Position numbers and translations under genes: made by a program. A stretch of DNA of 5,615 nt from Flavobacteriaceae bacterium (GTDB taxonomy: Bacteria; Bacteroidota; Bacteroidia; Flavobacteriales; Flavobacteriaceae): assembly GCA_002690085.1 (NCBI GenBank), contig NZDM01000039.1:2131-7745 (forward strand). Reading direction: 5' to 3'. The notes beneath the pieces were generated by a model. That model saw only the letters and a program-made list of their open reading frames with translations, had not been told where the DNA came from and ran no database searches. Of the stretch, positions 1 to 5,615 are shown in pieces (the first letter of the stretch is position 1; each line of letters opens with the position of its first letter).

Positions 1-169
1 CAACATTGAAAATCAATCCATGGCTGAAATAGGCTATTTTGATACTTACCCAGAAAATGACAATGCTGCTTTTGACGGGGTTTGGAATGTATATCCTTTC
101 TTCAGCAGTGGGCACATTGTAATTAGTGACATTCAAAAAGGGCTCTTTGTTGTGAAAAAAAATAATTGA
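1..169 (+). CDS. Choice-of-anchor B family protein, C-terminal fragment (5' truncated)
   Basis: The reading frame is open from base 2 and ends at TGA 167-169, giving the last 55 residues of a longer protein whose start lies outside the window. The end reads GVWNVYPFFSSGHIVISD followed by a GLFVVKK tail, preceded by a YDTYP-like segment (FDTYPENDNAAFDG). From family knowledge this is the closing blade of LVIVD-repeat, choice-of-anchor B proteins, which are exported beta-propeller-like proteins of Bacteroidetes and Proteobacteria attached either by a lipid or by a sorting domain. Here the protein stops straight after the final blade with KKNN, so no C-terminal type IX sorting domain is present; if anchored, it would have to be through an N-terminal lipoprotein signal that cannot be seen. 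The next gene starts 11 bp downstream, so the two are probably in one operon. The biochemical role of the family is unknown. Confidence 0.8.
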   Translation, partial: NIENQSMAEIGYFDTYPENDNAAFDGVWNVYPFFSSGHIVISDIQKGLFVVKKNN

Positions 170-180
170 TACTTCAGTTT

Positions 181-1530
181 ATGGATTTAAAACAAAACAT
201 AAAAAAAGTTTGTTTTGTTTTCACTGTTTTGAGTTTGGCTTGTGATTCAGGTGACAGTAACATTGAGAGCAACATAAATCAAACTATAGAAATTCGAAAG
301 ACCCTCACTTTGGGTGGTGCTCATAATGAAAGTGCCCAATCTATTGTCAGTACTCCGGATGGTGGCTATGCGGTTCTTGGTTATACCCAAAGTATGGATG
401 CCGATGTTTCCAACAAAACTAATACCTCCTATGACTTTTGGCTCTTAAAATTTGATTCTGAAGGACAACAACAGTGGCAACATATTTATGGCGGAAATGA
501 TGACGATCGCGGACAAGAAATCATCAATACAAGCGACGGAGGATATGCGATTTTAGGCAGTAGTAGAAGTGAAGATGGCGATGTGTCTGAAAATGACGGT
601 TCAAATGACTTTTGGATGGTAAAACTAAATCCTTTTGGAATTATCGAATGGGAAAAATCCTTTGGTTATTCTGGGCTAGATAATGGTTTTTCAATCTTAC
701 AAACTCAAGATCAAGGGTTTTTACTCACTGGAGTTCTTGATGTGACCGCTTCAGAAGGCGAAGGGAGCACGAATCGGCTCAACGCAGCCCGTCATGCCGG
801 AGGAGATTATTGGGTTATTAAGCTTGATCAAATGGGGGAACTACAATGGCGGCGCTACTATGGTGGTAATTTCACGGATACAGCCTATGCAGCAGTAGAA
901 ACACAAGCAGAAAATTTTATAATTGTGGGATCTTCAGACAGCGACGATGTAGACATCAATAACAACAAAGGCAGTTATGATTTTTGGGTTTTAAAGCTCT
1001 CTAATGCTGGAACTCTTCTTTGGGAAAAATCATTTGGAGGCAGTGAAATTGACGAAGCCAAAGACATTACAATGACCAGCGATGGAAATTTTTTGATTGT
1101 TGGTAATACTAGAAGTCATGACACAGATATCAGCTTAAATAATGGTGCCGCAGATGTTTGGGTTGTCAAGATAAATCCCGATGGAGAATTGCTTTGGGAA
1201 AAAACGTTTGGAGGCAGTAGTTTTGATAGCGCTCAGGCCATCCATAAAACACAAAATAATGACTATATTATTGCCGGGAACTCTAGAAGCTCTGACATTG
1301 ACCTCATCGAAAATAAAGGCCAAAATGACGCTTGGTTTTTTAAAATCGACAGTGAGGGTGTTTTACAATCCCAAGCCTCTGTTGGCGGAAGTAATATAGA
1401 CTTGTTAATGGACGTTGTTGCGCTGGAGAATGGCAGGATTGTTGTTGTTGGAAACTCCGGTAGCGCCGACTTAAATATTCCAGAAAATAAAGGCTTTACA
1501 GACCTTTTAATAATTGAAACAAAACCATGA
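181..1530 (+). CDS. Lipoprotein with seven ~58-residue repeats, probable seven-bladed beta-propeller
   Basis: This is a 449-residue exported protein of unknown function. I chose ATG 181 because it gives a compact lipoprotein signal: MDLKQNIKK, a hydrophobic run (VCFVFTVLSLA) and lipid cysteine C21. An in-frame TTG at 166 would only add MILQF and overlap the upstream stop. Seven repeats follow, each opening with a GG or FG pair at about residues 45, 104, 162, 228, 286, 344 and 402. The consensus is (F/Y)GGS..D.A....T.DGGY...G.S.S.D.D...N.G..DFW..KL...G.L.WEK. Five of the six intervals are 58 or 59 residues; the third repeat is longer by about 8 (insert near residues 189-208), and the last lacks the terminal W strand. 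Seven such units with aromatic and glycine turns suggest a beta-propeller, which is inference. No type IX sorting domain or catalytic motif is visible. The stop overlaps the start of the MbnP gene by ATGA, so it probably works with the MbnP/MbnH pair. The lipobox is slightly degenerate (Ser at -3). Confidence 0.85.
   Translation: MDLKQNIKKVCFVFTVLSLACDSGDSNIESNINQTIEIRKTLTLGGAHNESAQSIVSTPDGGYAVLGYTQSMDADVSNKTNTSYDFWLLKFDSEGQQQWQHIYGGNDDDRGQEIINTSDGGYAILGSSRSEDGDVSENDGSNDFWMVKLNPFGIIEWEKSFGYSGLDNGFSILQTQDQGFLLTGVLDVTASEGEGSTNRLNAARHAGGDYWVIKLDQMGELQWRRYYGGNFTDTAYAAVETQAENFIIVGSSDSDDVDINNNKGSYDFWVLKLSNAGTLLWEKSFGGSEIDEAKDITMTSDGNFLIVGNTRSHDTDISLNNGAADVWVVKINPDGELLWEKTFGGSSFDSAQAIHKTQNNDYIIAGNSRSSDIDLIENKGQNDAWFFKIDSEGVLQSQASVGGSNIDLLMDVVALENGRIVVVGNSGSADLNIPENKGFTDLLIIETKP
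313..1530 (+). repeat. Seven tandem coding repeats of ~174 bp (propeller blades)
   Basis: The repeat units begin near 313, 490, 664, 862, 1036, 1210 and 1384. Their period is 174-177 bp, except for the third unit, which is 198 bp. They are similar at protein level (GG start, D-x-W strand, G-x-x-x-W end) but have diverged in DNA, so this is old internal duplication and not a recent or slippage-prone tandem array. Confidence 0.8.
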
Positions 1531-2285
1531 AAATAAAATGTATGATTTTAGCTGTTGCCTTTATGTGCAGCAGCTGTAGTTCTGAATCTGACAGCGATAC
1601 GGTTGTTAATTTAAGATTTACACATGAATGGAACAATGCAGTTGTAACAGCGTATGACTTTGGTACTATTCAATATGTAAATGCCTTTGGAAATGAATTG
1701 AGTATTGAGCGATTGAGATACCTTATTTCGGACCTTACAATCACAAAACTCTCTGGTGAAATCATCCCTTTAAACAATTACCACTTAATAGATTTAGAAA
1801 ATGAAAACACATTAAATCTTACTTCCAACCAATCTGTTGAGACTGGAACATATGCTAATGTTTCATTTATTTTTGGATTTACAAACAACGCAAATACAGA
1901 TGGAGCCTACCCAGATTTAAATTCTGCTTCTTGGAATGTGCCGCCCATGCTAGGCGGTGGTTACCATTACATGCAATTGGACGGGAAATTCATAAACAAC
2001 ATTGAAGATGAAGCTGGTTATAACTTTCATGCCATTCGCGCTGCAGACAACCCTGGTCCCAACCCAAGCTTTCCGCAAGACACTTTTTTTAAAGTCAATT
2101 TAGGCCCCTTAACTGTTTCTGAAAACAATGAAATTATAATTTCAATGGACATAGCACAGTGGTTTAAGGAACCTTATTTATGGGATTTAAATCTTTACAA
2201 TCAAATGCTGATGCCAAACAGCACGGCTCAAATTTTGATGTATGAAAATGGTCAAAATGTATTTCACCTAAATTTTTTTGAATAA
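1527..2285 (+). CDS. MbnP family protein (copper-binding, MbnH substrate family), lipoprotein
   Basis: This is a 252-residue exported protein. The signal peptide MKIKCMILAVAFMCSSC ends at lipid cysteine C17 and is followed by an acidic/serine stretch (SSESDSD) like the surface-export signals of Bacteroidetes lipoproteins. The mature part matches my memory of the MbnP family: LRFTHEWNN near 29-37, then YVNAFGNELSIERLRYLISDLTI (50-72 region), YHLIDLEN (85-92), FGFTNNANTDG (116-126), a central SWN...GGGYHYMQLDG block (135-153), NFHAIRA (166-172) and a C-terminal DIAQWF segment. In methanotrophs MbnP carries a kynurenine made from tryptophan by MbnH and binds copper. Candidate residues here are W35, W136, W212 and W219, with H33, H86, H147 and H168 as possible ligands; W136 is the best placed, but the modified residue cannot be decided by eye. 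The next gene is the expected partner, overlapping by 8 bp, which strongly supports the call. No methanobactin genes are in view. Confidence 0.85.
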   Translation: MKIKCMILAVAFMCSSCSSESDSDTVVNLRFTHEWNNAVVTAYDFGTIQYVNAFGNELSIERLRYLISDLTITKLSGEIIPLNNYHLIDLENENTLNLTSNQSVETGTYANVSFIFGFTNNANTDGAYPDLNSASWNVPPMLGGGYHYMQLDGKFINNIEDEAGYNFHAIRAADNPGPNPSFPQDTFFKVNLGPLTVSENNEIIISMDIAQWFKEPYLWDLNLYNQMLMPNSTAQILMYENGQNVFHLNFFE

Positions 2286-3351
2286 ACATCTAAAATATAA
2301 GCTCTTGATTTTTGTTTTATACTTTTCTTGTTCTCAAGATGGTAAAAGCGATTTCAATGGCTATGTACCCACACCAGTAACTTTGGAAATACCAGCGGTT
2401 TTTGAAGACCGTATTCTGCCCCCAGTCATTCCAACAAACAATCCGCTAACAGAAGAGGGTATTGCTTTGGGTAAGAAATTATTTTTTGACAAAAGACTAT
2501 CCGCTAACAATACGCAAGCCTGTGCTGATTGTCACAATCCTACATTGGCGTTTACCGATGGGCGGCAATACAGCTTGGGCATAGATGATATTGAAGGCGT
2601 TCGAAATGCCATGCCCCTTTTTAATTTGGCTTGGAATTACGACGATCGGTTTTTTTGGGACGGGCGAGAGTTGAGTTTAGAAAGCCAAACATTTGATCCC
2701 ATCACAAGCCCTATTGAAATGCATAACACACTTCAAAATGTGGTTCAAGTCCTACAAGAAGATACAGAATATCAATTGCTTTTTGAGCAAGCCTTTGGGA
2801 CAACATCCATTGATTCGCTGAAAATTGGTAAAGCCATTGCACAATTTGAACGCACGCTAATTTCAGCCAATTCAAAATTTGATCAATACCTCTTGGGTGA
2901 AAGCTCATTAACAAACGAAGAACTTGAAGGATTTAATATCTTTATGGACGAGGAACGCGGAGACTGTTTTCATTGTCATGGCAGTCAAAACAATCCATTG
3001 TGGACAGATAATATGTTCCACAATAACGGTTTGGATACCAATCCCCAAGACCTTGGTTTGGGGCTATTTACTGGTGACCCGAATGATAATGGTAAATTTA
3101 GATCGCCTTCTCTCCGAAATTTAGCGTTTACAGCCCCTTATATGCATGACGGAAGATTTGAAACCCTTGAAGCAGTTATAAATCATTACAGCGAAGGCCT
3201 AAATAACTCTCCTACGATAGATCCATTAATGAAAAAAGTAGCTGATGGTGGTGTGCAACTGACCCCGAATGAAAAAGCAGACCTCAAAGCATTTTTATTG
3301 TCACTTTCTGATGTTGAATTCACAAACAACCCTGAATATTCACAACCATAG
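2278..3351 (+). CDS. MbnH/MauG-like di-haem cytochrome c peroxidase family enzyme, lipoprotein
   Basis: This is a 357-residue periplasmic or surface di-haem enzyme. It has two c-type haem sites, CADCH at residues 82-86 and CFHCH at 230-234, in the usual spacing of bacterial cytochrome c peroxidases and MauG. Other family marks are LGKKLFFDKRLS (64-75), FFWDGRE (125-131) with W127 at the place of the tryptophan between the haems, the IAQFERTL block (187-194), and the C-terminal FRSPSLRNLAFTAPYMHDGRFETLE segment (274-298 region), where the distal ligand of the second haem (Tyr or Met) should lie. The start is unusual: the only start codon ahead of a proper signal peptide is TTG 2278, inside the end of the MbnP gene; it gives MNKHLKYK, a hydrophobic run and lipid cysteine C18, followed by SQDG. 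The neighbour shows it is probably the MbnH type that oxidises tryptophan in MbnP, not a simple peroxide-detoxifying enzyme; that role is inference. Haem attachment would need a cytochrome c maturation system encoded elsewhere. Confidence 0.88.
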   Translation: MNKHLKYKLLIFVLYFSCSQDGKSDFNGYVPTPVTLEIPAVFEDRILPPVIPTNNPLTEEGIALGKKLFFDKRLSANNTQACADCHNPTLAFTDGRQYSLGIDDIEGVRNAMPLFNLAWNYDDRFFWDGRELSLESQTFDPITSPIEMHNTLQNVVQVLQEDTEYQLLFEQAFGTTSIDSLKIGKAIAQFERTLISANSKFDQYLLGESSLTNEELEGFNIFMDEERGDCFHCHGSQNNPLWTDNMFHNNGLDTNPQDLGLGLFTGDPNDNGKFRSPSLRNLAFTAPYMHDGRFETLEAVINHYSEGLNNSPTIDPLMKKVADGGVQLTPNEKADLKAFLLSLSDVEFTNNPEYSQP

Positions 3352-3415
3352 TAAAAACCAATGGTTATATATACTAATATAATGTTAGGAAATGGTGTGA
3401 TTTAAGGTTATATTG

Positions 3416-3423
3416 TATATTTG
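3416..3423 (+). promoter_or_regulatory. Bacteroidetes-type -7 promoter element (TATATTTG) for the suf operon
   Basis: The sequence TATATTTG fits the TAnnTTTG consensus of the primary sigma factor of Bacteroidetes. It lies 32 bp before the SufA-like start codon, which leaves room for a short leader. The matching -33 TTG about 19 bp upstream is poor (TGGTGTG around 3393-3399). This is the only clear promoter candidate in the 104-bp gap between MbnH and the suf genes. An 8-bp word, GGTTATAT, occurs at 3363-3370 and again at 3406-3413, but in DNA this AT-rich that may be chance. Confidence 0.5.
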
Positions 3424-3455
3424 TGGACAATTTATTAGTTTCAATTTAGGTCATC

Positions 3456-3785
3456 ATGATTAACGTAAGCGATACGGCAAAACAAAAAGTACAAAACCTT
3501 ATGAAAGAAGATGGTTTTAACCCAAATACAGATTTCATCCGTGTGGGGGTAAAAAGCGGTGGTTGCTCTGGTTTGTCATACGATCTTAAATTTGATAAAG
3601 ATCAAAAAGAAAACGATAAAGTGTTTGAAAGTAATGGCGTCAAAATTATTGTGGACACCAAAAGTTTTTTGTATCTAATAGGAACTACTTTAGAATACTC
3701 TGGAGGCTTGAACGGAACAGGCTTTGTATTTAAAAACCCCAATGCCAATCGCACTTGCGGATGTGGAGAATCATTCTCCTTGTAA
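3456..3785 (+). CDS. sufA: A-type iron-sulphur cluster carrier (SufA/IscA/ErpA family)
   Basis: This 109-residue cytoplasmic protein has the full length of the HesB/IscA/SufA family. The three conserved cysteines that hold the cluster are present: C37 in SGGCSGLSY, and C101 and C103 in RTCGCGESF. The N-terminus (MINVSDTAKQKVQNLM) and the central VDTKSFLYLIGTTLEYSGGLNGTGFVF region are typical. A-type proteins take Fe-S clusters from the SufBCD scaffold and pass them to apoproteins. It is the first gene after the promoter and lies 16 bp before sufB, so it belongs to the suf unit. ATG 3456 fits the family start and has a weak purine stretch (TTTAGG) just upstream. The symbol sufA rests on the position next to sufB; the sequence alone would also fit iscA or erpA. 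Confidence 0.93.
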   Translation: MINVSDTAKQKVQNLMKEDGFNPNTDFIRVGVKSGGCSGLSYDLKFDKDQKENDKVFESNGVKIIVDTKSFLYLIGTTLEYSGGLNGTGFVFKNPNANRTCGCGESFSL

Positions 3786-3801
3786 TTGAATAAAAACTGT
3801 G

Positions 3802-5250
3802 ATGAGTAAATATACTGAAGACGATTTACGAGAAGAACTAAAGAGTAAGGAATACGAATATGGTTTTTATACCGATATCGACTCTGATACGTTTCCTGTT
3901 GGTCTTGACGCATCTATAGTTCGTGCCATTTCTAAAAAGAAAAACGAGCCGGAATGGATGACAGAATGGCGTTTGGATGCCTTTAGAGTTTGGCAAAAAA
4001 TGGAAGAGCCCGATTGGGCCAATGTAAACTACGAAAAGCCCGATTTTCAAGCCATTTCTTACTATTCTGCTCCTAGTGGAAAACCCAAGTACAATTCTTT
4101 GGACGAGGTAGACCCAGAGCTTCTTGCAACATTTGAAAAGCTTGGGATTTCCTTAGATGAACAAAAAAAACTAACGGGAGTCGCCATGGATGTAGTAGTT
4201 GATTCTGTTTCTGTTGCCACAACATTTAGAGAAACACTTTTAGAAAAGGGTATCATTTTTATGAGTATTTCCGAAGCCATTAAAGAACACCCAGAGTTAA
4301 TAAAAAAATACATTGGCAAAGTAATTCCCAAAACAGACAATTATTATGCGGCACTTAACAGTGCAGTTTTCAGTGACGGTAGCTTTTGCTATATCCCAAA
4401 GGGAGTTCGATGTCCTATGGAATTATCCACCTATTTTAGAATCAATCAAGCTGGCACAGGCCAATTTGAGAGGACATTGGTTATTGCTGATGAAGGTAGC
4501 TATGTAAGTTATCTAGAAGGTTGTACGGCGCCTAGCAGAGATGAAAATCAATTGCATGCAGCAGTTGTAGAACTTATTGCACTAGAGGATGCCGAAATCA
4601 AATACTCAACCGTTCAAAACTGGTATCCTGGCAACGCTGAAGGAAAAGGCGGTGTTTATAATTTTGTAACAAAGCGTGGACTGTGTGAGAAAAATGCAAA
4701 AATTTCATGGACACAAGTTGAAACGGGAAGTGCAGTTACTTGGAAGTACCCGTCTTGTATTCTGAAAGGCGACAATTCTGTTGGCGAATTCTATTCGATT
4801 GCAGTAACAAACAATTACCAACAAGCCGATACTGGAACCAAAATGATTCACTTGGGAAAAAACACAAAATCTACCATCATCAGCAAGGGGATTTCAGCTG
4901 GAAAATCTCAAAACAGCTATAGAGGCCTTGTTCATGTGAGCTCCAGAGCGGAAAATGCTAGAAATTTTTCTCAATGTGACAGTTTACTTATGGGTAATCA
5001 ATGTGGGGCACATACGTTTCCGTACATTGAAGTTAAAAACAAAACAGCACAAATAGAACACGAAGCGACTACAAGTAAAATTGGTGAAGATCAAATTTTT
5101 TACTGTAATCAAAGAGGCATTGAAACCGAAAAGGCCATTGCGCTTATTGTAAATGGGTTTAGTAAGGATGTCCTAAATAAATTACCAATGGAATTTGCTG
5201 TAGAGGCACAAAAATTATTAGAAATTAGCCTCGAGGGCTCAGTTGGATAA
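3802..5250 (+). CDS. sufB: Fe-S cluster assembly scaffold protein SufB
   Basis: This 482-residue cytoplasmic protein has the normal length of SufB. I prefer ATG 3802 to the GTG directly before it because family members begin MSKYTEDDL-like and the extra residue has no support. Its typical blocks are KNEPEWMTEWRLDAFRVW (48-65 region), SDGSFCYIPKGVRCPMELSTYFRIN (191-215 region), YLEGCTAPSRDENQLHAAVVE, QNWYPGNAEGKGGVYNFVTKRG and FSQCDSLLMG, followed by QIEHEATTSKIGEDQIFYC. By spacing, C241, C392, H420 and E421 correspond to C254, C405, H433 and E434 of the E. coli protein, residues tied to sulphur transfer and cluster assembly. With SufC (ATPase) and SufD it forms the SufBC2D scaffold that builds Fe-S clusters using sulphur from SufS/SufE; those genes are expected just outside the window. 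The frame is intact, with no truncation. Confidence 0.97.
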   Translation: MSKYTEDDLREELKSKEYEYGFYTDIDSDTFPVGLDASIVRAISKKKNEPEWMTEWRLDAFRVWQKMEEPDWANVNYEKPDFQAISYYSAPSGKPKYNSLDEVDPELLATFEKLGISLDEQKKLTGVAMDVVVDSVSVATTFRETLLEKGIIFMSISEAIKEHPELIKKYIGKVIPKTDNYYAALNSAVFSDGSFCYIPKGVRCPMELSTYFRINQAGTGQFERTLVIADEGSYVSYLEGCTAPSRDENQLHAAVVELIALEDAEIKYSTVQNWYPGNAEGKGGVYNFVTKRGLCEKNAKISWTQVETGSAVTWKYPSCILKGDNSVGEFYSIAVTNNYQQADTGTKMIHLGKNTKSTIISKGISAGKSQNSYRGLVHVSSRAENARNFSQCDSLLMGNQCGAHTFPYIEVKNKTAQIEHEATTSKIGEDQIFYCNQRGIETEKAIALIVNGFSKDVLNKLPMEFAVEAQKLLEISLEGSVG

Positions 5251-5261
5251 ACTCTATTTAA

Positions 5262-5615
5262 ATGAAAAAAATACTGGCATTGACATTGTTGACCTTAAGC
5301 TTTGGATGTAAAAATACATCTGAAGAACTAACAACGCTTAAAGGAAGTTATATGTTTTTTGAGGATGCGGCTGTATTGCAAGCATCAAACGAAATATATG
5401 GTGTTTATCTAAATGACAAAGCCATAGCCTTAGATGAAGCTTCAAAAAAGTTTAAAGCCACTCCTACGGATGTAATAATTGCAGAAGTTAAAGGACGTGT
5501 TTCAACAGAAAAACATGAAAAAATTCTTTGGGAGAAGAAATTTGAAATTATTGAAATTATAAGTATCAGTTCAAAAAAAGAAACGAACAACACATTAATA
5601 TTAGGCGCAGAATAA
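5262..5615 (+). CDS. Small lipoprotein of unknown function in the suf operon, NlpE C-terminal-like pattern
   Basis: I do not recognise this 117-residue protein as a named family. It starts with a clear lipoprotein signal (MKKILALTLLTLSFGC, lipid cysteine C16). The mature part of about 100 residues reads LKGSYMFFEDAAVLQ, then YGVYLNDKAIALDEA, then TDVIIAEVKGRVS, ending with a beta-rich EKKFEIIEIISIS segment. The order G-x-(Y/F)-x-x-x-(A/E)-DAA, a (Y/P)-x-V strand, a 'valine-rich strand then GR' and a closing strand resembles the OB-fold-like C-terminal domain of NlpE/META-type envelope lipoproteins, without the cysteine that often follows DAA; this is pattern memory and uncertain. The gene begins 11 bp after sufB in the same direction, so it is probably co-transcribed with the suf genes and may lie between sufB and sufC, although its product acts outside the cytoplasm. 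The stop codon is the last three bases of the window, so the gene is complete. Confidence 0.75.
   Translation: MKKILALTLLTLSFGCKNTSEELTTLKGSYMFFEDAAVLQASNEIYGVYLNDKAIALDEASKKFKATPTDVIIAEVKGRVSTEKHEKILWEKKFEIIEIISISSKKETNNTLILGAE

Noticed and set aside
166..180. TTG at 166 as the start of the repeat lipoprotein
   Set aside because: It adds only MILQF, overlaps the upstream stop codon, and ATG 181 alone gives a normal lipoprotein signal.
313..1530. Recent tandem duplication or phase-variable repeat array
   Set aside because: The units have diverged in DNA and only the protein pattern is kept, so it is structural repetition.
2278..3351. Plain peroxide-detoxifying cytochrome c peroxidase (CcpA)
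   Set aside because: The domain layout allows it, but the overlapping MbnP gene makes the MbnH-type role more likely; it is kept only as the alternative.
3344..3366. Inverted repeat AACCAT/ATGGTT after the MbnH gene as a terminator
   Set aside because: The stem is only 6 bp, AT-rich, with an 11-base loop, overlaps the stop codon and lacks a following T-run.
3799..3801. GTG as the SufB start
   Set aside because: ATG follows immediately at 3802 and matches the usual family N-terminus.
3602..3913. Minus-strand open frame of 103 codons across the sufA-sufB junction
   Set aside because: It is antisense to two well-supported genes, shows no recognisable domain and has unnatural composition.
4062..4340. 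Minus-strand open frame of 92 codons inside sufB
   Set aside because: It is a shadow of the conserved SufB frame with no motif or start context.

Overview
The window looks like chromosome of a marine or soil Flavobacteriaceae-type Bacteroidetes. The evidence is the AT-rich coding sequence, genes starting with poor or no Shine-Dalgarno sequences, a TAnnTTTG-type promoter, many short-signal lipoproteins with acidic or serine residues after the lipid cysteine, and a sufA-sufB order in which a small lipoprotein gene follows sufB. All genes lie on the + strand. I see no RNA genes, insertion sequences, CRISPR arrays or phage genes.

Region 1 (1-3351) is a tightly packed set of four genes for exported proteins: the 3' end of a choice-of-anchor B (LVIVD-repeat) protein, a lipoprotein of seven repeats of about 58 residues that probably folds as a beta-propeller, an MbnP-family lipoprotein, and an MbnH/MauG-like di-haem cytochrome c peroxidase-family lipoprotein. 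The junctions are 11 bp, a 4-bp ATGA overlap and an 8-bp overlap, so the genes are almost certainly co-transcribed and probably translationally coupled. MbnP and MbnH are known from methanotroph copper-chelator (methanobactin) operons, where MbnH oxidises a tryptophan of MbnP to kynurenine and so creates a copper site. Here the pair sits with two repeat proteins of the cell envelope, and no methanobactin biosynthesis gene is visible. The likely theme is copper or redox chemistry at the cell surface or in the periplasm. This is the most interesting part of the window.

Region 2 (3352-3455) is a 104-bp AT-rich gap that separates the two units. It holds a good TAnnTTTG promoter element for the second operon.

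Region 3 (3456-5615) is the start of a SUF iron-sulphur cluster assembly operon: an A-type carrier (SufA/IscA-like), SufB with all the recognisable functional residues, and a 117-residue lipoprotein of unknown function. The lipoprotein's sequence pattern recalls the C-terminal domain of NlpE-like proteins. The window ends exactly at its stop codon; sufC, sufD and sufS would be expected downstream but cannot be seen.
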